Assembly: GCA_039928615.1 (NCBI GenBank)
Contig: JBDSSS010000006.1
Location: forward strand, 1 to 38,494
DNA: 38,494 bases
Source: JBDSSS01 sp039928615
Lineage (GTDB): Bacteria > Actinomycetota > Actinomycetes > Actinomycetales > Dermatophilaceae
Direction of reading: 5' to 3'
Below are positions 1 through 12,217 of this stretch, piece after piece. How positions within the stretch are numbered: the stretch's first letter is position 1; the number at the start of each line of letters is the position of its first letter. Under the pieces are notes generated by a model. It was given only the letters and a program-made list of their open reading frames with translations. It had not been told where the DNA came from and did not search any database. The translations under genes and the position numbers were made by a program.

Positions 1-169
1 AAGTGAAGCGCTCGACCTCCTCGCCGGCGTCGCACCGGCACAATGAGACGAGTGCGCTCCGCTCACTGTGGGAGAGCACCTGCCAGACCCCGCCGGCGAC
101 CTCCCACCGGATCACCCGCAGCAGGTCCTCCGAGTCGCCATCGGCCAGCGAACCGGGTCCCGCGGTCAC
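1..169 (-). CDS. Small hypothetical protein, C-terminus cut by window edge
   Basis: I do not recognise this protein. A GTG start at 169-167 overlaps the stop of the upstream cupin gene as GTGA, a normal sign of translational coupling. The frame then stays open for 56 codons to the window edge. The visible product begins VTAGPGSLADGDSEDLLRVI and continues with a Trp-Glu-Val-Ala-Gly-Gly-Val-Trp stretch and a Cys-Arg-Cys motif near residue 48. Composition is that of real coding sequence rather than an antisense shadow, and no other frame here is better. The coupling suggests it is expressed with the cupin; its function is unknown. Confidence 0.6.
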   Translation of the reverse strand, partial: MTAGPGSLADGDSEDLLRVIRWEVAGGVWQVLSHSERSALVSLCRCDAGEEVERFT

Positions 170-498
170 GGCACCTTGACGACGGTGAGCAGGACAGCGG
201 CGTCCTCGAGCGCCAGGAGTGCGTGCCGGGCGCGCGGGATGATGACGTGGTCGCCCTCGGTCCCGTCCCAGCGCTGATCACCGCTCGTGAGCCGGACCGT
301 TCCCCGGAGCACCTGGAGGGTCGCCTCCCCCGGACTGTCGTGCTCAGCGAGCTCGTGCCCGGCGAGCAGGGCAATGACTGTCTCTCGCAGGGCCCGGTCC
401 TGCCCTCCGTGGATGGTCACGGCGGACCGTCCGCTCTGCTCCTGACGTGCCAGCGCCAAGGCCTCGTCGACCCACGGCCCGATCGAGAACGACTCCAT
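166..498 (-). CDS. Small single-domain cupin protein
   Basis: A 110-residue protein with one small beta-barrel cupin domain. Two loose cupin motifs are visible: G-H-E-L-x-E-H around residues 48-53, followed by the G-T-V-R-L turn near 66-70, and P-R-A-R-H-A-L-L near 89-96. The second motif keeps one His (92), so metal binding is possible but not complete-looking. The ATG at 498 is preferred over in-frame starts further upstream because GGAGGTGG sits about 8 nt before it and homologous-looking sequence begins here. A TATGGT hexamer about 27 nt upstream of the ATG could be the -10. The stop overlaps the start of the next minus-strand gene. Substrate unknown; such proteins are often small-molecule binders or regulators. 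Confidence 0.75.
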   Translation of the reverse strand: MESFSIGPWVDEALALARQEQSGRSAVTIHGGQDRALRETVIALLAGHELAEHDSPGEATLQVLRGTVRLTSGDQRWDGTEGDHVIIPRARHALLALEDAAVLLTVVKVP

Positions 499-765
499 CG
501 CCGCACCACCTCCGGCCCCGACCATACGCCGTTGCGGCACCGTGCGCCGGGCGGAGTGGCTGTCGCCGCCGGACCGCCGCCGGTCGTGGTGGGCGCGGCC
601 TCCGAGTGAGTGGGCGAGCAGCGGAAGTGACTGGTCTGACCCGAGTCTGGTGGACGAGCTCATCTCCGGTTCGCAATGGTGACTCCGAATGGCGAGTGCG
701 ACGGACCAAGCCGTCGCGGGGGCCGAAGCGTCAATCCGGACGTCCGTGCGGCTGAGCCCACGGTG
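499..765. other. Non-coding gap between cupin gene and ABC remnant
   Basis: I see no convincing gene here. Open frames on both strands have the skewed, Arg/Pro-rich composition of high-GC noise. It presumably carries the cupin promoter. The remnant next to it suggests the stretch was once part of a larger locus that has been deleted. Confidence 0.5.
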
Positions 766-1005
766 CTACCTCCACCGGGTCACGATCTCCTCGCGTCGGT
801 CGTGGCTGCCGATCGTTGCGCTACCCGCGCTGACCCCGATCAGACAGGCCAGCATCCGCACCGTCGTGGTTTTGCCCGCGCCGTTGGGTCCGAGCAGTCC
901 GAGGACTCACCGTGACTCTCCGTGACTCACGGAGAAGGTGAGGTCCTCGACAGCAGGACGACCGTTGAACCTTCGAGTCAGCCCGTCGACCTCGATCATC
1001 GCCAT
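766..1005 (-). pseudogene. ABC transporter ATPase, N-terminal remnant with in-frame stop
   Basis: From an ATG at 1005 the frame reads like the start of an ABC ATPase: MAMIEVDGLTRRF, then a beta-strand segment ending S-H-G-E. A TGA (907-909) then interrupts, and in the same frame the sequence resumes V-L-G-L-L-G-P-N-G-A-G-K-T-T-T, an intact Walker A. The frame ends at 766 after about 80 codons; a working ATPase needs over 200 with signature and Walker B motifs, which are absent. The interruption adds nine bases relative to the usual H-G-E-V-L-G-L-L spacing and lies in an imperfect tandem duplication of GTCACGGAGA/GTCACGGTGA. This is therefore a decayed drug- or daunorubicin-type exporter ATPase; its membrane partner is not in the window. 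Confidence 0.8.
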
Positions 1006-1255
1006 GTCAGTCTGATGCCGAGCTCGGGAGCGCCGCCCACCGACAGGCCCCCATTCCGCAGCATGCGGTCGAGATGAGGAGCTGCGCCAGCGCACTCCGC
1101 CGGACCTGCGGGCGACCCAGGTCAATCGACCCTCGTCAAGACTTGATCTATTCCAGATAACGGGGCAGTGTGGAAGGCATGGGCACGGGAGCCCGGTCCG
1201 ACGCCTCTGCGGCGGCCTCCTGACGTGCCCTCCCCCCACAGAGAAGGACGTTCCC
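1006..1255. promoter_or_regulatory. katG upstream region with two overlapping palindromes
   Basis: No gene is visible. The most AT-rich patch, 1136-1161, contains TCAAGACTTGA (1136-1146, an 11-bp palindrome) directly overlapping ATCT-N5-AGAT (1146-1158). Such symmetry upstream of a catalase-peroxidase is what an operator for a peroxide or metal regulator would look like. A -10 could be TGATCT (1144-1149) with GTCAAT (1121-1126) as -35 at 17 bp, but both are weak. The ribosome binding site is GAGAAGGA about 7 nt before the GTG. There is no furA gene beside katG, unlike in mycobacteria and streptomycetes. The regulator is unidentified. Confidence 0.4.
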
Positions 1256-3487
1256 GTGTCTGAGCTCCACGAAACCAACGCCGAGGTCGGCGAGATGAAC
1301 GAGCCCCAAGCAGCGACGTGCCCCGTCGCGCACGACCGGTCCGTGCGACCCACCGGCACCAGCAACCGCGAGTGGTGGCCCAACCGCCTCAACCTCAAGG
1401 TGCTCGCGAAGAACCCGGCTGTCGCGAACCCGCTCGGCGCCGACTTCGACTACCCCGCCGCCTTCTCCGCCCTCGACCTCGCCGAGGTCAAGGCGGACAT
1501 CGCGGGGGTCCTCACCGACTCGCAGGACTGGTGGCCCGCCGACTTCGGCAACTATGGCCCCTTCATGATCCGGATGGCGTGGCACAGTGCCGGTACCTAC
1601 CGCGTCCAGGACGGCCGCGGTGGCGCAGGTGCCGGGCAGCAGCGCTTCGCCCCCCTCAACTCCTGGCCCGACAACGGCAACCTCGACAAGGCCCGCCGCC
1701 TGCTGTGGCCGGTCAAGAAGAAGTACGGGCAGAGCCTGTCCTGGGCCGACCTCATCGTCCTCACCGGCAACGTCGCTCTCGAGACGATGGGACTGCCGAC
1801 CTTCGGCTACGGCGGCGGCCGCAAGGACGTCTGGGAGCCGGACGACGACGTCTACTGGGGCTCGGAGGCCGAGTGGCTCGGCGACGAGGACCGGTACACC
1901 GGCGAGCGTGACCTCGAGAACCCGCTGGCCGCGGTCCAGATGGGCCTCATCTACGTCAACCCGGAGGGCCCGGCCGGCCACCCCGACCCGCTCGCCGCGG
2001 CGCACGACATCCGCGAGACCTTCGCCCGGATGGCGATGAACGACGAGGAGACCGTCGCCCTCATCGCCGGCGGCCACACCTTCGGCAAGACGCACGGCGC
2101 GGCCGACCCGCTCGTCCACGTCGGCTCCGAGCCCGAGGGCGCCGCCCTCGAGGAGCAGGGCCTCGGCTGGAAGAACTCGTTCGGCACAGGCAAGGGCAAG
2201 GACGCGATCACCTCCGGCCTCGAGGTCACCTGGACCTCGACGCCGACCCAGTGGGGCAACGGCTTCTTCGACAACCTCTTCGGATACGAGTGGGAGCTGT
2301 CGGCCAGCCCGGCCGGCGCGAACCAGTGGGTCGCCAAGGACGGCGCGGGGGCCGGCACGATCCCCGCCCCCGACGCCGGCGGGCCCGGACGGGCCCCGAC
2401 GATGCTGACGACTGACCTGGCGCTGCGTCTCGACCCCGCCTACGAGCGGGTCTCGCGTCGCTTCCACGAGAACCCCGCGGAGTTCGCGGACGCGTTTGCT
2501 CGGGCCTGGTTCAAGCTGACCCACCGCGACATGGGGCCCGTCGTGCGCTGCCTCGGCCCGGAGGTGCCGCAGGAGGAGCTGCTCTGGCAGGACCCGCTGC
2601 CCGACACCGCGGGCGAGCAGATCACCGCGGACGACGTCGCCGCCCTCAAGGCGCGCATCCGCGATGCGGACCTCGGCGTCCCCGAGCTCGTCAAGGCCGC
2701 CTGGGCCGCCGCATCCACCTTCCGCAGCAGCGACAAGCGCGGCGGCGCGAACGGAGCCCGGGTCCGCCTCGAGCCGCAGAGCGGGTGGGACGTCAACGAC
2801 CCGGCCGAGCTGGCTGCGGTGTTGCGCGCCCTCGAGGGCATCCAGTCCGCCTTCAACGCCGACTCGGAGCGCCGCGTCTCGGTCGCCGACCTCGTCGTGC
2901 TCGCGGGCAACGTCGCCGTCGAGCAGGCCGCGGCTGCCGGGGGCGTCACCGTCACGGTGCCCTTCCGTCCGGGCCGGGTCGACGCCACGCAGGAGCAGAC
3001 CGACGTCGAGTCGTTCGCCTTCCTCGAGCCGCGCCACGATGGCTTCCGCAACCACCTCGGCAAGAGCGGCGACGTGCCGGCAGAGTTCCTCCTCGTCGAC
3101 CGCGCCAACCTGCTCGGCCTCTCGGCCCCGCAAATGACGGTCCTCGTCGGGGGGCTGCGCGTCCTCGGTGCGAACAGCGGCGGCTCGACCGTCGGGGTCC
3201 TCACCGACCGGCCGGGCACCTTGAGCACCGACTTCTTCGTCAACCTGCTCGAGCTCGGCACGACGTGGACCCCGACCTCCGACGCGTCCGACGCCTTCAC
3301 GGCAACGGACGCCGCCGGCAACCAGCGCTGGACCGGCAGCCGCGTCGACCTGCTCTTCGGGTCGAACTCCGAGCTGAGGGCCGTCGCCGAGGTCTACGCC
3401 AGCGACGACGCCACCGAGAAGTTCGTGCACGACTTCGTCGCCGCCTGGACGCAGGTCATGGAGGCGGACCGCTTCGACCTCGCCTGA
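1256..3487 (+). CDS. katG: Catalase-peroxidase KatG
   Basis: Bifunctional haem enzyme that breaks down hydrogen peroxide by catalase and peroxidase cycles in the cytoplasm. The 743-residue length and two-domain layout match the family. All key residues are visible: distal Arg106, Trp109 and His110 in R-M-A-W-H-S-A-G; Tyr233 (G-L-I-Y-V-N-P-E-G-P) and Met259 (R-M-A-M-N-D), which with Trp109 form the Met-Tyr-Trp adduct needed for catalase activity; proximal haem ligand His274 in G-G-H-T-F-G-K-T-H-G. The C-terminal half is the usual degenerate peroxidase repeat. The GTG start is chosen from the spacing to GAGAAGGA and because the protein begins MSELHETNAE as homologues do. It appears to be transcribed alone, ending at a strong hairpin. 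Confidence 0.97.
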   Translation: MSELHETNAEVGEMNEPQAATCPVAHDRSVRPTGTSNREWWPNRLNLKVLAKNPAVANPLGADFDYPAAFSALDLAEVKADIAGVLTDSQDWWPADFGNYGPFMIRMAWHSAGTYRVQDGRGGAGAGQQRFAPLNSWPDNGNLDKARRLLWPVKKKYGQSLSWADLIVLTGNVALETMGLPTFGYGGGRKDVWEPDDDVYWGSEAEWLGDEDRYTGERDLENPLAAVQMGLIYVNPEGPAGHPDPLAAAHDIRETFARMAMNDEETVALIAGGHTFGKTHGAADPLVHVGSEPEGAALEEQGLGWKNSFGTGKGKDAITSGLEVTWTSTPTQWGNGFFDNLFGYEWELSASPAGANQWVAKDGAGAGTIPAPDAGGPGRAPTMLTTDLALRLDPAYERVSRRFHENPAEFADAFARAWFKLTHRDMGPVVRCLGPEVPQEELLWQDPLPDTAGEQITADDVAALKARIRDADLGVPELVKAAWAAASTFRSSDKRGGANGARVRLEPQSGWDVNDPAELAAVLRALEGIQSAFNADSERRVSVADLVVLAGNVAVEQAAAAGGVTVTVPFRPGRVDATQEQTDVESFAFLEPRHDGFRNHLGKSGDVPAEFLLVDRANLLGLSAPQMTVLVGGLRVLGANSGGSTVGVLTDRPGTLSTDFFVNLLELGTTWTPTSDASDAFTATDAAGNQRWTGSRVDLLFGSNSELRAVAEVYASDDATEKFVHDFVAAWTQVMEADRFDLA

Positions 3488-3516
3488 CCCTGGCCGATCC
3501 CGACCCGCCACTGACC

Positions 3517-3549
3517 GGTCACCGACGGGTCACCGACGGGTCACCGACG
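3517..3549 (+). repeat. Three tandem 11-bp units after katG
   Basis: GGTCACCGACG is repeated three times without error (3517-3527, 3528-3538, 3539-3549), followed by a partial GGTC. It lies between the katG stop and its terminator. No function is evident; a slippage-generated microsatellite is the simplest reading. Confidence 0.85.
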
Positions 3550-3567
3550 GGTCTCTGATCGACTCAT

Positions 3568-3598
3568 CGTGGACCCAGCCCCCCGGGGCGGGTCCACG
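3568..3598 (+). terminator. Hairpin terminator of katG
   Basis: Perfect 9-bp arms CGTGGACCC and GGGTCCACG (3568-3576, 3590-3598) enclose a further GCCCC/GGGGC stem. There is no U-tract, which is common for actinobacterial terminators. Confidence 0.75.
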
Positions 3599-3624
3599 GT
3601 GGGGCCGGTGGCAGTATCGATGGC

Positions 3625-4593
3625 ATGGACTACACGAGACTGGGCAGCTCAGGACTCACCGTCAGCCGGATCGCCCTCGGCTGCATGAGCTTCGGCGAGA
3701 GCGAGCGCGGCAACCACAGCTGGTCGCTCAGCGAGGACGAGAGCGGTCCGTTCTTCGCACAAGCCGTCGAGCAGGGCATCACCTTCTGGGACACGGCCAA
3801 CGTCTACAGCCACGGCTCCTCCGAGGAGATCGTCGGACGCGCGATCGAGACCTACAGCCGCCGCGAGGACGTCGTGCTCGCCACGAAGGTCCACGGCGAG
3901 ATGCACTCTGGTCCGGGCGGTTCCGGCCTGTCTCGCAAGGCGATCATGGAGCAGGTCGACGCCTCGCTCACCCGCCTCGGCACCGACTACGTCGACCTCT
4001 ACCAGATCCACCGCTTCGACCCGCAGACACCGGTCGAGGAGACGATGCAGGCGCTCCACGACGTCGTCCAGGCCGGCAAAGCCCGCTACATCGGCGCCTC
4101 GTCGATGTGGGCCTGGCAGTTCGCGGCCATGCAGCACGCCGCCGACCTCGGTGGTTGGACCCGGTTCATCTCGATGCAGGACCAGTACAGCCTCATGCAG
4201 CGCGAGGAGGAGCGCGAGATGTTCGGCCTCCTCGCCGACCAGGGCGTCGGGAGTATGCCGTGGAGCCCCCTCGCGCGCGGCCGCCTCGCCCGCCCGTGGG
4301 GCACGACGACGAACCGGTCCGGCACGGACGCGTTCGGCGAGACCCTCTTCAACGAGCGCGACAAGCCGATCGCGGATGCCGTCGAGCAGGTCGCCGAGGC
4401 ACGCGGCGTGCCGATGGCGTCGGTCGCCCTCGCGTGGGTGCTGCGCAACCCCGTCGTCGACGCGCCCATCATCGGCGCGACGAAGAGCCACCACCTCACC
4501 GACGCGGTCGCCGCGCTCGACCTCACCCTGACCGACGACGAGGTCGCCGCGCTCGAGTCGCCCTACACCCCGCGGGAGCCGGCCGGCTTCTGA
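3625..4593 (+). CDS. Aldo/keto reductase, AKR11/YghZ-like group
   Basis: NADPH-dependent oxidoreductase of the aldo/keto reductase superfamily, 322 residues, cytoplasmic (beta/alpha)8 barrel. The catalytic tetrad is complete: Asp56 (W-D-T-A-N), Tyr61 (V-Y-S), Lys88 (A-T-K-V) and His129 (Y-Q-I-H-R-F-D). The C-terminal cofactor-binding motif I-I-G-A-T-K is also present. Start MDYTRLGSSGLTVSRIALGC is typical of the family. A CAGTAT hexamer 7 nt before the ATG and no clear Shine-Dalgarno suggest a leaderless transcript. The gene stands alone between the katG terminator and a convergent neighbour only 7 bp away. The natural substrate (carbonyl sugar, methylglyoxal or other aldehyde) cannot be read from sequence; proximity to katG hints at stress detoxification. 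Confidence 0.92.
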   Translation: MDYTRLGSSGLTVSRIALGCMSFGESERGNHSWSLSEDESGPFFAQAVEQGITFWDTANVYSHGSSEEIVGRAIETYSRREDVVLATKVHGEMHSGPGGSGLSRKAIMEQVDASLTRLGTDYVDLYQIHRFDPQTPVEETMQALHDVVQAGKARYIGASSMWAWQFAAMQHAADLGGWTRFISMQDQYSLMQREEEREMFGLLADQGVGSMPWSPLARGRLARPWGTTTNRSGTDAFGETLFNERDKPIADAVEQVAEARGVPMASVALAWVLRNPVVDAPIIGATKSHHLTDAVAALDLTLTDDEVAALESPYTPREPAGF

Positions 4594-4600
4594 GCCGCTG

Positions 4601-5116
4601 CTACTCCTCGTCGACGGTGAGGTCGACCATGAGCTCGGCGGCGAGCTGCTCGAGGTCGGCCCGCAGCACGGACGGGTCGGCCTCGGCGCCGACCCGCACG
4701 ACGATGTGCGCCTCGAAGAGCCGCCCGCCCGCCATCGGTGCGTCCCGGCTGCCGGTCGTCATCTCCTCGATGCTCAGCTCGTGGCGGTGCAGCACCCCCG
4801 ACACCTCCCGCACGATGCCGGGGCGGTCGGTGCCGAGCAGGTCGATGCGCAGCTGCCGGGGCGCGTCCTCCTGCGGCGCCTCCGTCCCCGGGTGCGCCGC
4901 GACGTCCATCAGGCCGTCGAGCTCGCGCAGGGCGGCAACCAGCGCGTCAGCCTTCTCCGCGGGCACGGACACCACGACGACGCCGGCGAACTGACCTGCG
5001 AGCTCGGTCATCTGGCTGTGTTCCCAGTTGCCGTCGTGGGCGGAGACGACGTCAGCGAGGGAGGCGACGAGGCCGGCGCGGTCTTCGCCGATGACGGTGA
5101 GCACGAGGCGTGACAT
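4601..5116 (-). CDS. Two-ACT-domain protein, GcvR-like
   Basis: A 171-residue protein made of two ACT domains, about 1-75 and 88-165. The first starts MSRLVLTVIGEDRAGLVASL and the second R-I-D-L-L-G-T-D-R-P-G-I-V-R-E-V; both have the D-R-x-G-(I/L)-V loop that binds amino acids in ACT domains. The layout matches the GcvR family of glycine-cleavage regulators, but no glycine-cleavage gene is near, so the role is inferred as amino-acid sensing only. The start at 5116 is supported by the motif beginning at residue 1, and TACGCT 7 nt upstream (5124-5129) suggests leaderless transcription. Convergent with the aldo/keto reductase. Confidence 0.85.
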   Translation of the reverse strand: MSRLVLTVIGEDRAGLVASLADVVSAHDGNWEHSQMTELAGQFAGVVVVSVPAEKADALVAALRELDGLMDVAAHPGTEAPQEDAPRQLRIDLLGTDRPGIVREVSGVLHRHELSIEEMTTGSRDAPMAGGRLFEAHIVVRVGAEADPSVLRADLEQLAAELMVDLTVDEE

Positions 5117-5293
5117 GGCTAGGAGCGTAGCCCCGCCGGGTGCGCAGACGTCCTCATCGAGGGGACTCACCGGCATACGGCCCCAATCTCTTTCGTGTCT
5201 ACTCGCGGGTCGGCCTCGATGCGTGGAAGGCTGCACGGAGGATGCCCTGCCCCGGACCCCACCGGGTCGGGCGACGAGAGGAAGAGCTGCTCG

Positions 5294-10828
<5,535 letters not shown>

Positions 10829-10834
10829 GTCATC

Positions 10835-10852
10835 GGGCTGCAAGCCCCTTTT
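10835..10852 (+). terminator. Short hairpin with T-run after the carboxylase
   Basis: GGGCT (10835-10839), a GCA loop and AGCCC (10843-10847) are followed by C and TTTT (10849-10852). It is the only hairpin in the window with a recognisable T-tract. The stem is just 5 bp, so efficiency is uncertain. Confidence 0.5.
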
Positions 10853-10917
10853 CGCCCGTCTCGCGAGGTAGGTTCCCGAGGTCCGACTTCTCGGGGACTC
10901 ACAACGGGAGAACACGA

Positions 10918-11889
10918 ATGCGCTCGAAGCACCTCACTCGCCTGCTCGCCGTCGCCGCGGCCACCGGGTCCGTCCTCGTCATCGGGACCACCTCGGCCGG
11001 CAGCACGACGGCGGCAGCCGAGACCCCGTCCGCGGGGGCTGCCGCCTGCGCCGGCGGCACAGCCGGCGCGTCGGGCGGGGCCCTGGCCCGCGTCCGCGAC
11101 GGCAGCACCACCAAGGAGCCCGACCTCTACTCGAAGAACGAGGCCAACGCCTACGGCGTCGTCAAGGACGCCCCCCGGATGCCGAACGGCAGCGTCCACA
11201 TCAAGACCGTCTTCCACGTCGTGTCCGACCACGCCCTGAGCGCCGCGGAGTCCAGCCGCTGGGAGCGGCTCATCGCCGCGCAGGTCACGGTGCTCAACGA
11301 CTCCTACGCGGGCCGGACGGCTCCCGACGCCGCTGACTCCCCGTTCCGGTTCGACCTGACCAAGGTCGACTACACCGTCAACGCCGCCTGGGCCCACGTC
11401 GCCCCGGGCAAGACGGAGCGGGACATGAAAAAGGTGCTCCACGAAGGTGACTCGGAGACCCTCAACGTCTACTCGGCCGACATCGGCGGCGGGCTGCTCG
11501 GCTGGGCCTACTTCCCCAAGGGCTACAACAACGGCCGCGACTACCTCGACGGCGTCGTCATGCTCGACGAGTCGATGCCGGGAGGTACTGCCGGCAAGTA
11601 CGCCGAGGGTGACACCCTCACCCACGAGGTCGGTCACTGGCTGATGCTCGAGCACACCTTCGCCGGTGCCTGCTCGGCCCGAGGCGACTACGTCGCCGAC
11701 ACCCCGCGCGAGGCCTACCCGCAGTTCAACTGCCCGGTCGGGGCCGACAGCTGCAGCGCCCCCGGCCTCGACCCGATCCACAACTTCATGGACTACACGC
11801 AGGACTCGTGCATGGACATGTTCACCCCCGGCCAGGTCGAGCGGATGAACGACGCATGGGTCGACTTCCGGCAGGCTCCGCAGGGCTGA
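10918..11889 (+). CDS. Secreted M43-type zinc metalloprotease
   Basis: An exported metzincin-like peptidase of 323 residues. Residues 1-36 are a Sec signal peptide: basic M-R-S-K-H, then a hydrophobic stretch and A-x-A sites around 32-35. The zinc site H236-E237-V-G-H240-W-L-M-L-E-H246 fits HExxHxxxxxH, with Glu237 as general base. A Met-turn candidate is Met291 in N-F-M-D-Y-T. Cys pairs (near 252, 269 and 276) surround the active-site loop as in family M43 (cytophagalysin/pappalysin). The N-terminal portion contains a Cys (near residue 44) that could act as a propeptide switch, though this is a guess. Start ATG follows GGGAG at a good distance. It appears to be a single-gene unit between two terminators. 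Substrate unknown. Confidence 0.9.
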   Translation: MRSKHLTRLLAVAAATGSVLVIGTTSAGSTTAAAETPSAGAAACAGGTAGASGGALARVRDGSTTKEPDLYSKNEANAYGVVKDAPRMPNGSVHIKTVFHVVSDHALSAAESSRWERLIAAQVTVLNDSYAGRTAPDAADSPFRFDLTKVDYTVNAAWAHVAPGKTERDMKKVLHEGDSETLNVYSADIGGGLLGWAYFPKGYNNGRDYLDGVVMLDESMPGGTAGKYAEGDTLTHEVGHWLMLEHTFAGACSARGDYVADTPREAYPQFNCPVGADSCSAPGLDPIHNFMDYTQDSCMDMFTPGQVERMNDAWVDFRQAPQG

Positions 11890-11907
11890 CCCCTTCGCGA
11901 CGCCGTC

Positions 11908-11941
11908 CTCACCCCGGTCCACCCATGGTGGCCGGGGTGAG
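11908..11941 (+). terminator. Hairpin terminator of the M43 protease
   Basis: Perfect 10-bp arms CTCACCCCGG (11908-11917) and CCGGGGTGAG (11932-11941), with a further CCAC/GTGG pairing inside the loop. No T-tract. Confidence 0.75.
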
Positions 11942-12217
11942 GCCGTTGGATCCGGACATCGTTGGCCCCACGCATCCCACCAGCCTCATCCGCCACACGG
12001 CGGACGCACACCTCGCGAAAGGGACGAAAAGACGTGGGAACGGTGTGGCGAAAGTGACCCGCGGGCCGGCTCCCAGACCTATGCTTGGCTCACCGGCAGA
12101 CGCCGTGGCACGGGGGGCGTGCCTCGGCACTCGCCGTGCAGCCCGCAGTGCCGATCCCACATGATCATCCGCGCTCGACGCGACGACGAAGACCAGCCTC
12201 AGGGGGGTGGCCAGACG
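11942..12217 (+). promoter_or_regulatory. Long leader/promoter region of the M23 peptidase
   Basis: About 275 bp without a gene. Around 12005-12060 the sequence is relatively A-rich for this genome (GAAAGGGACGAAAAG, GGCGAAAGTGACC). TATGCT (near 12080) could be a -10. An inverted repeat GGCAC-N7-GTGCC lies near 12105-12121. Because the start codon is best placed at 12218, a 5' leader of over 100 nt is likely and could be regulatory. I could not match it to a known riboswitch. Confidence 0.35.

Noticed and set aside
43..609. Plus-strand open frame opposite the cupin gene
   Set aside because: Arg/Pro-rich product with no family resemblance; the minus strand has a good ribosome site and cupin motifs.
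1148..3511. Long open frame of about 787 codons antisense to katG
   Set aside because: High GC removes stop codons from the complementary frames. The product is repetitive Val/Gly/Glu/Arg-rich and mirrors katG codons; katG has all catalytic residues.
11942..12217. Possible c-di-AMP (ydaO-type) riboswitch before the M23 peptidase
   Set aside because: Such riboswitches control wall hydrolases in actinobacteria, but I could not find their conserved core here. A covariance-model search would be decisive.
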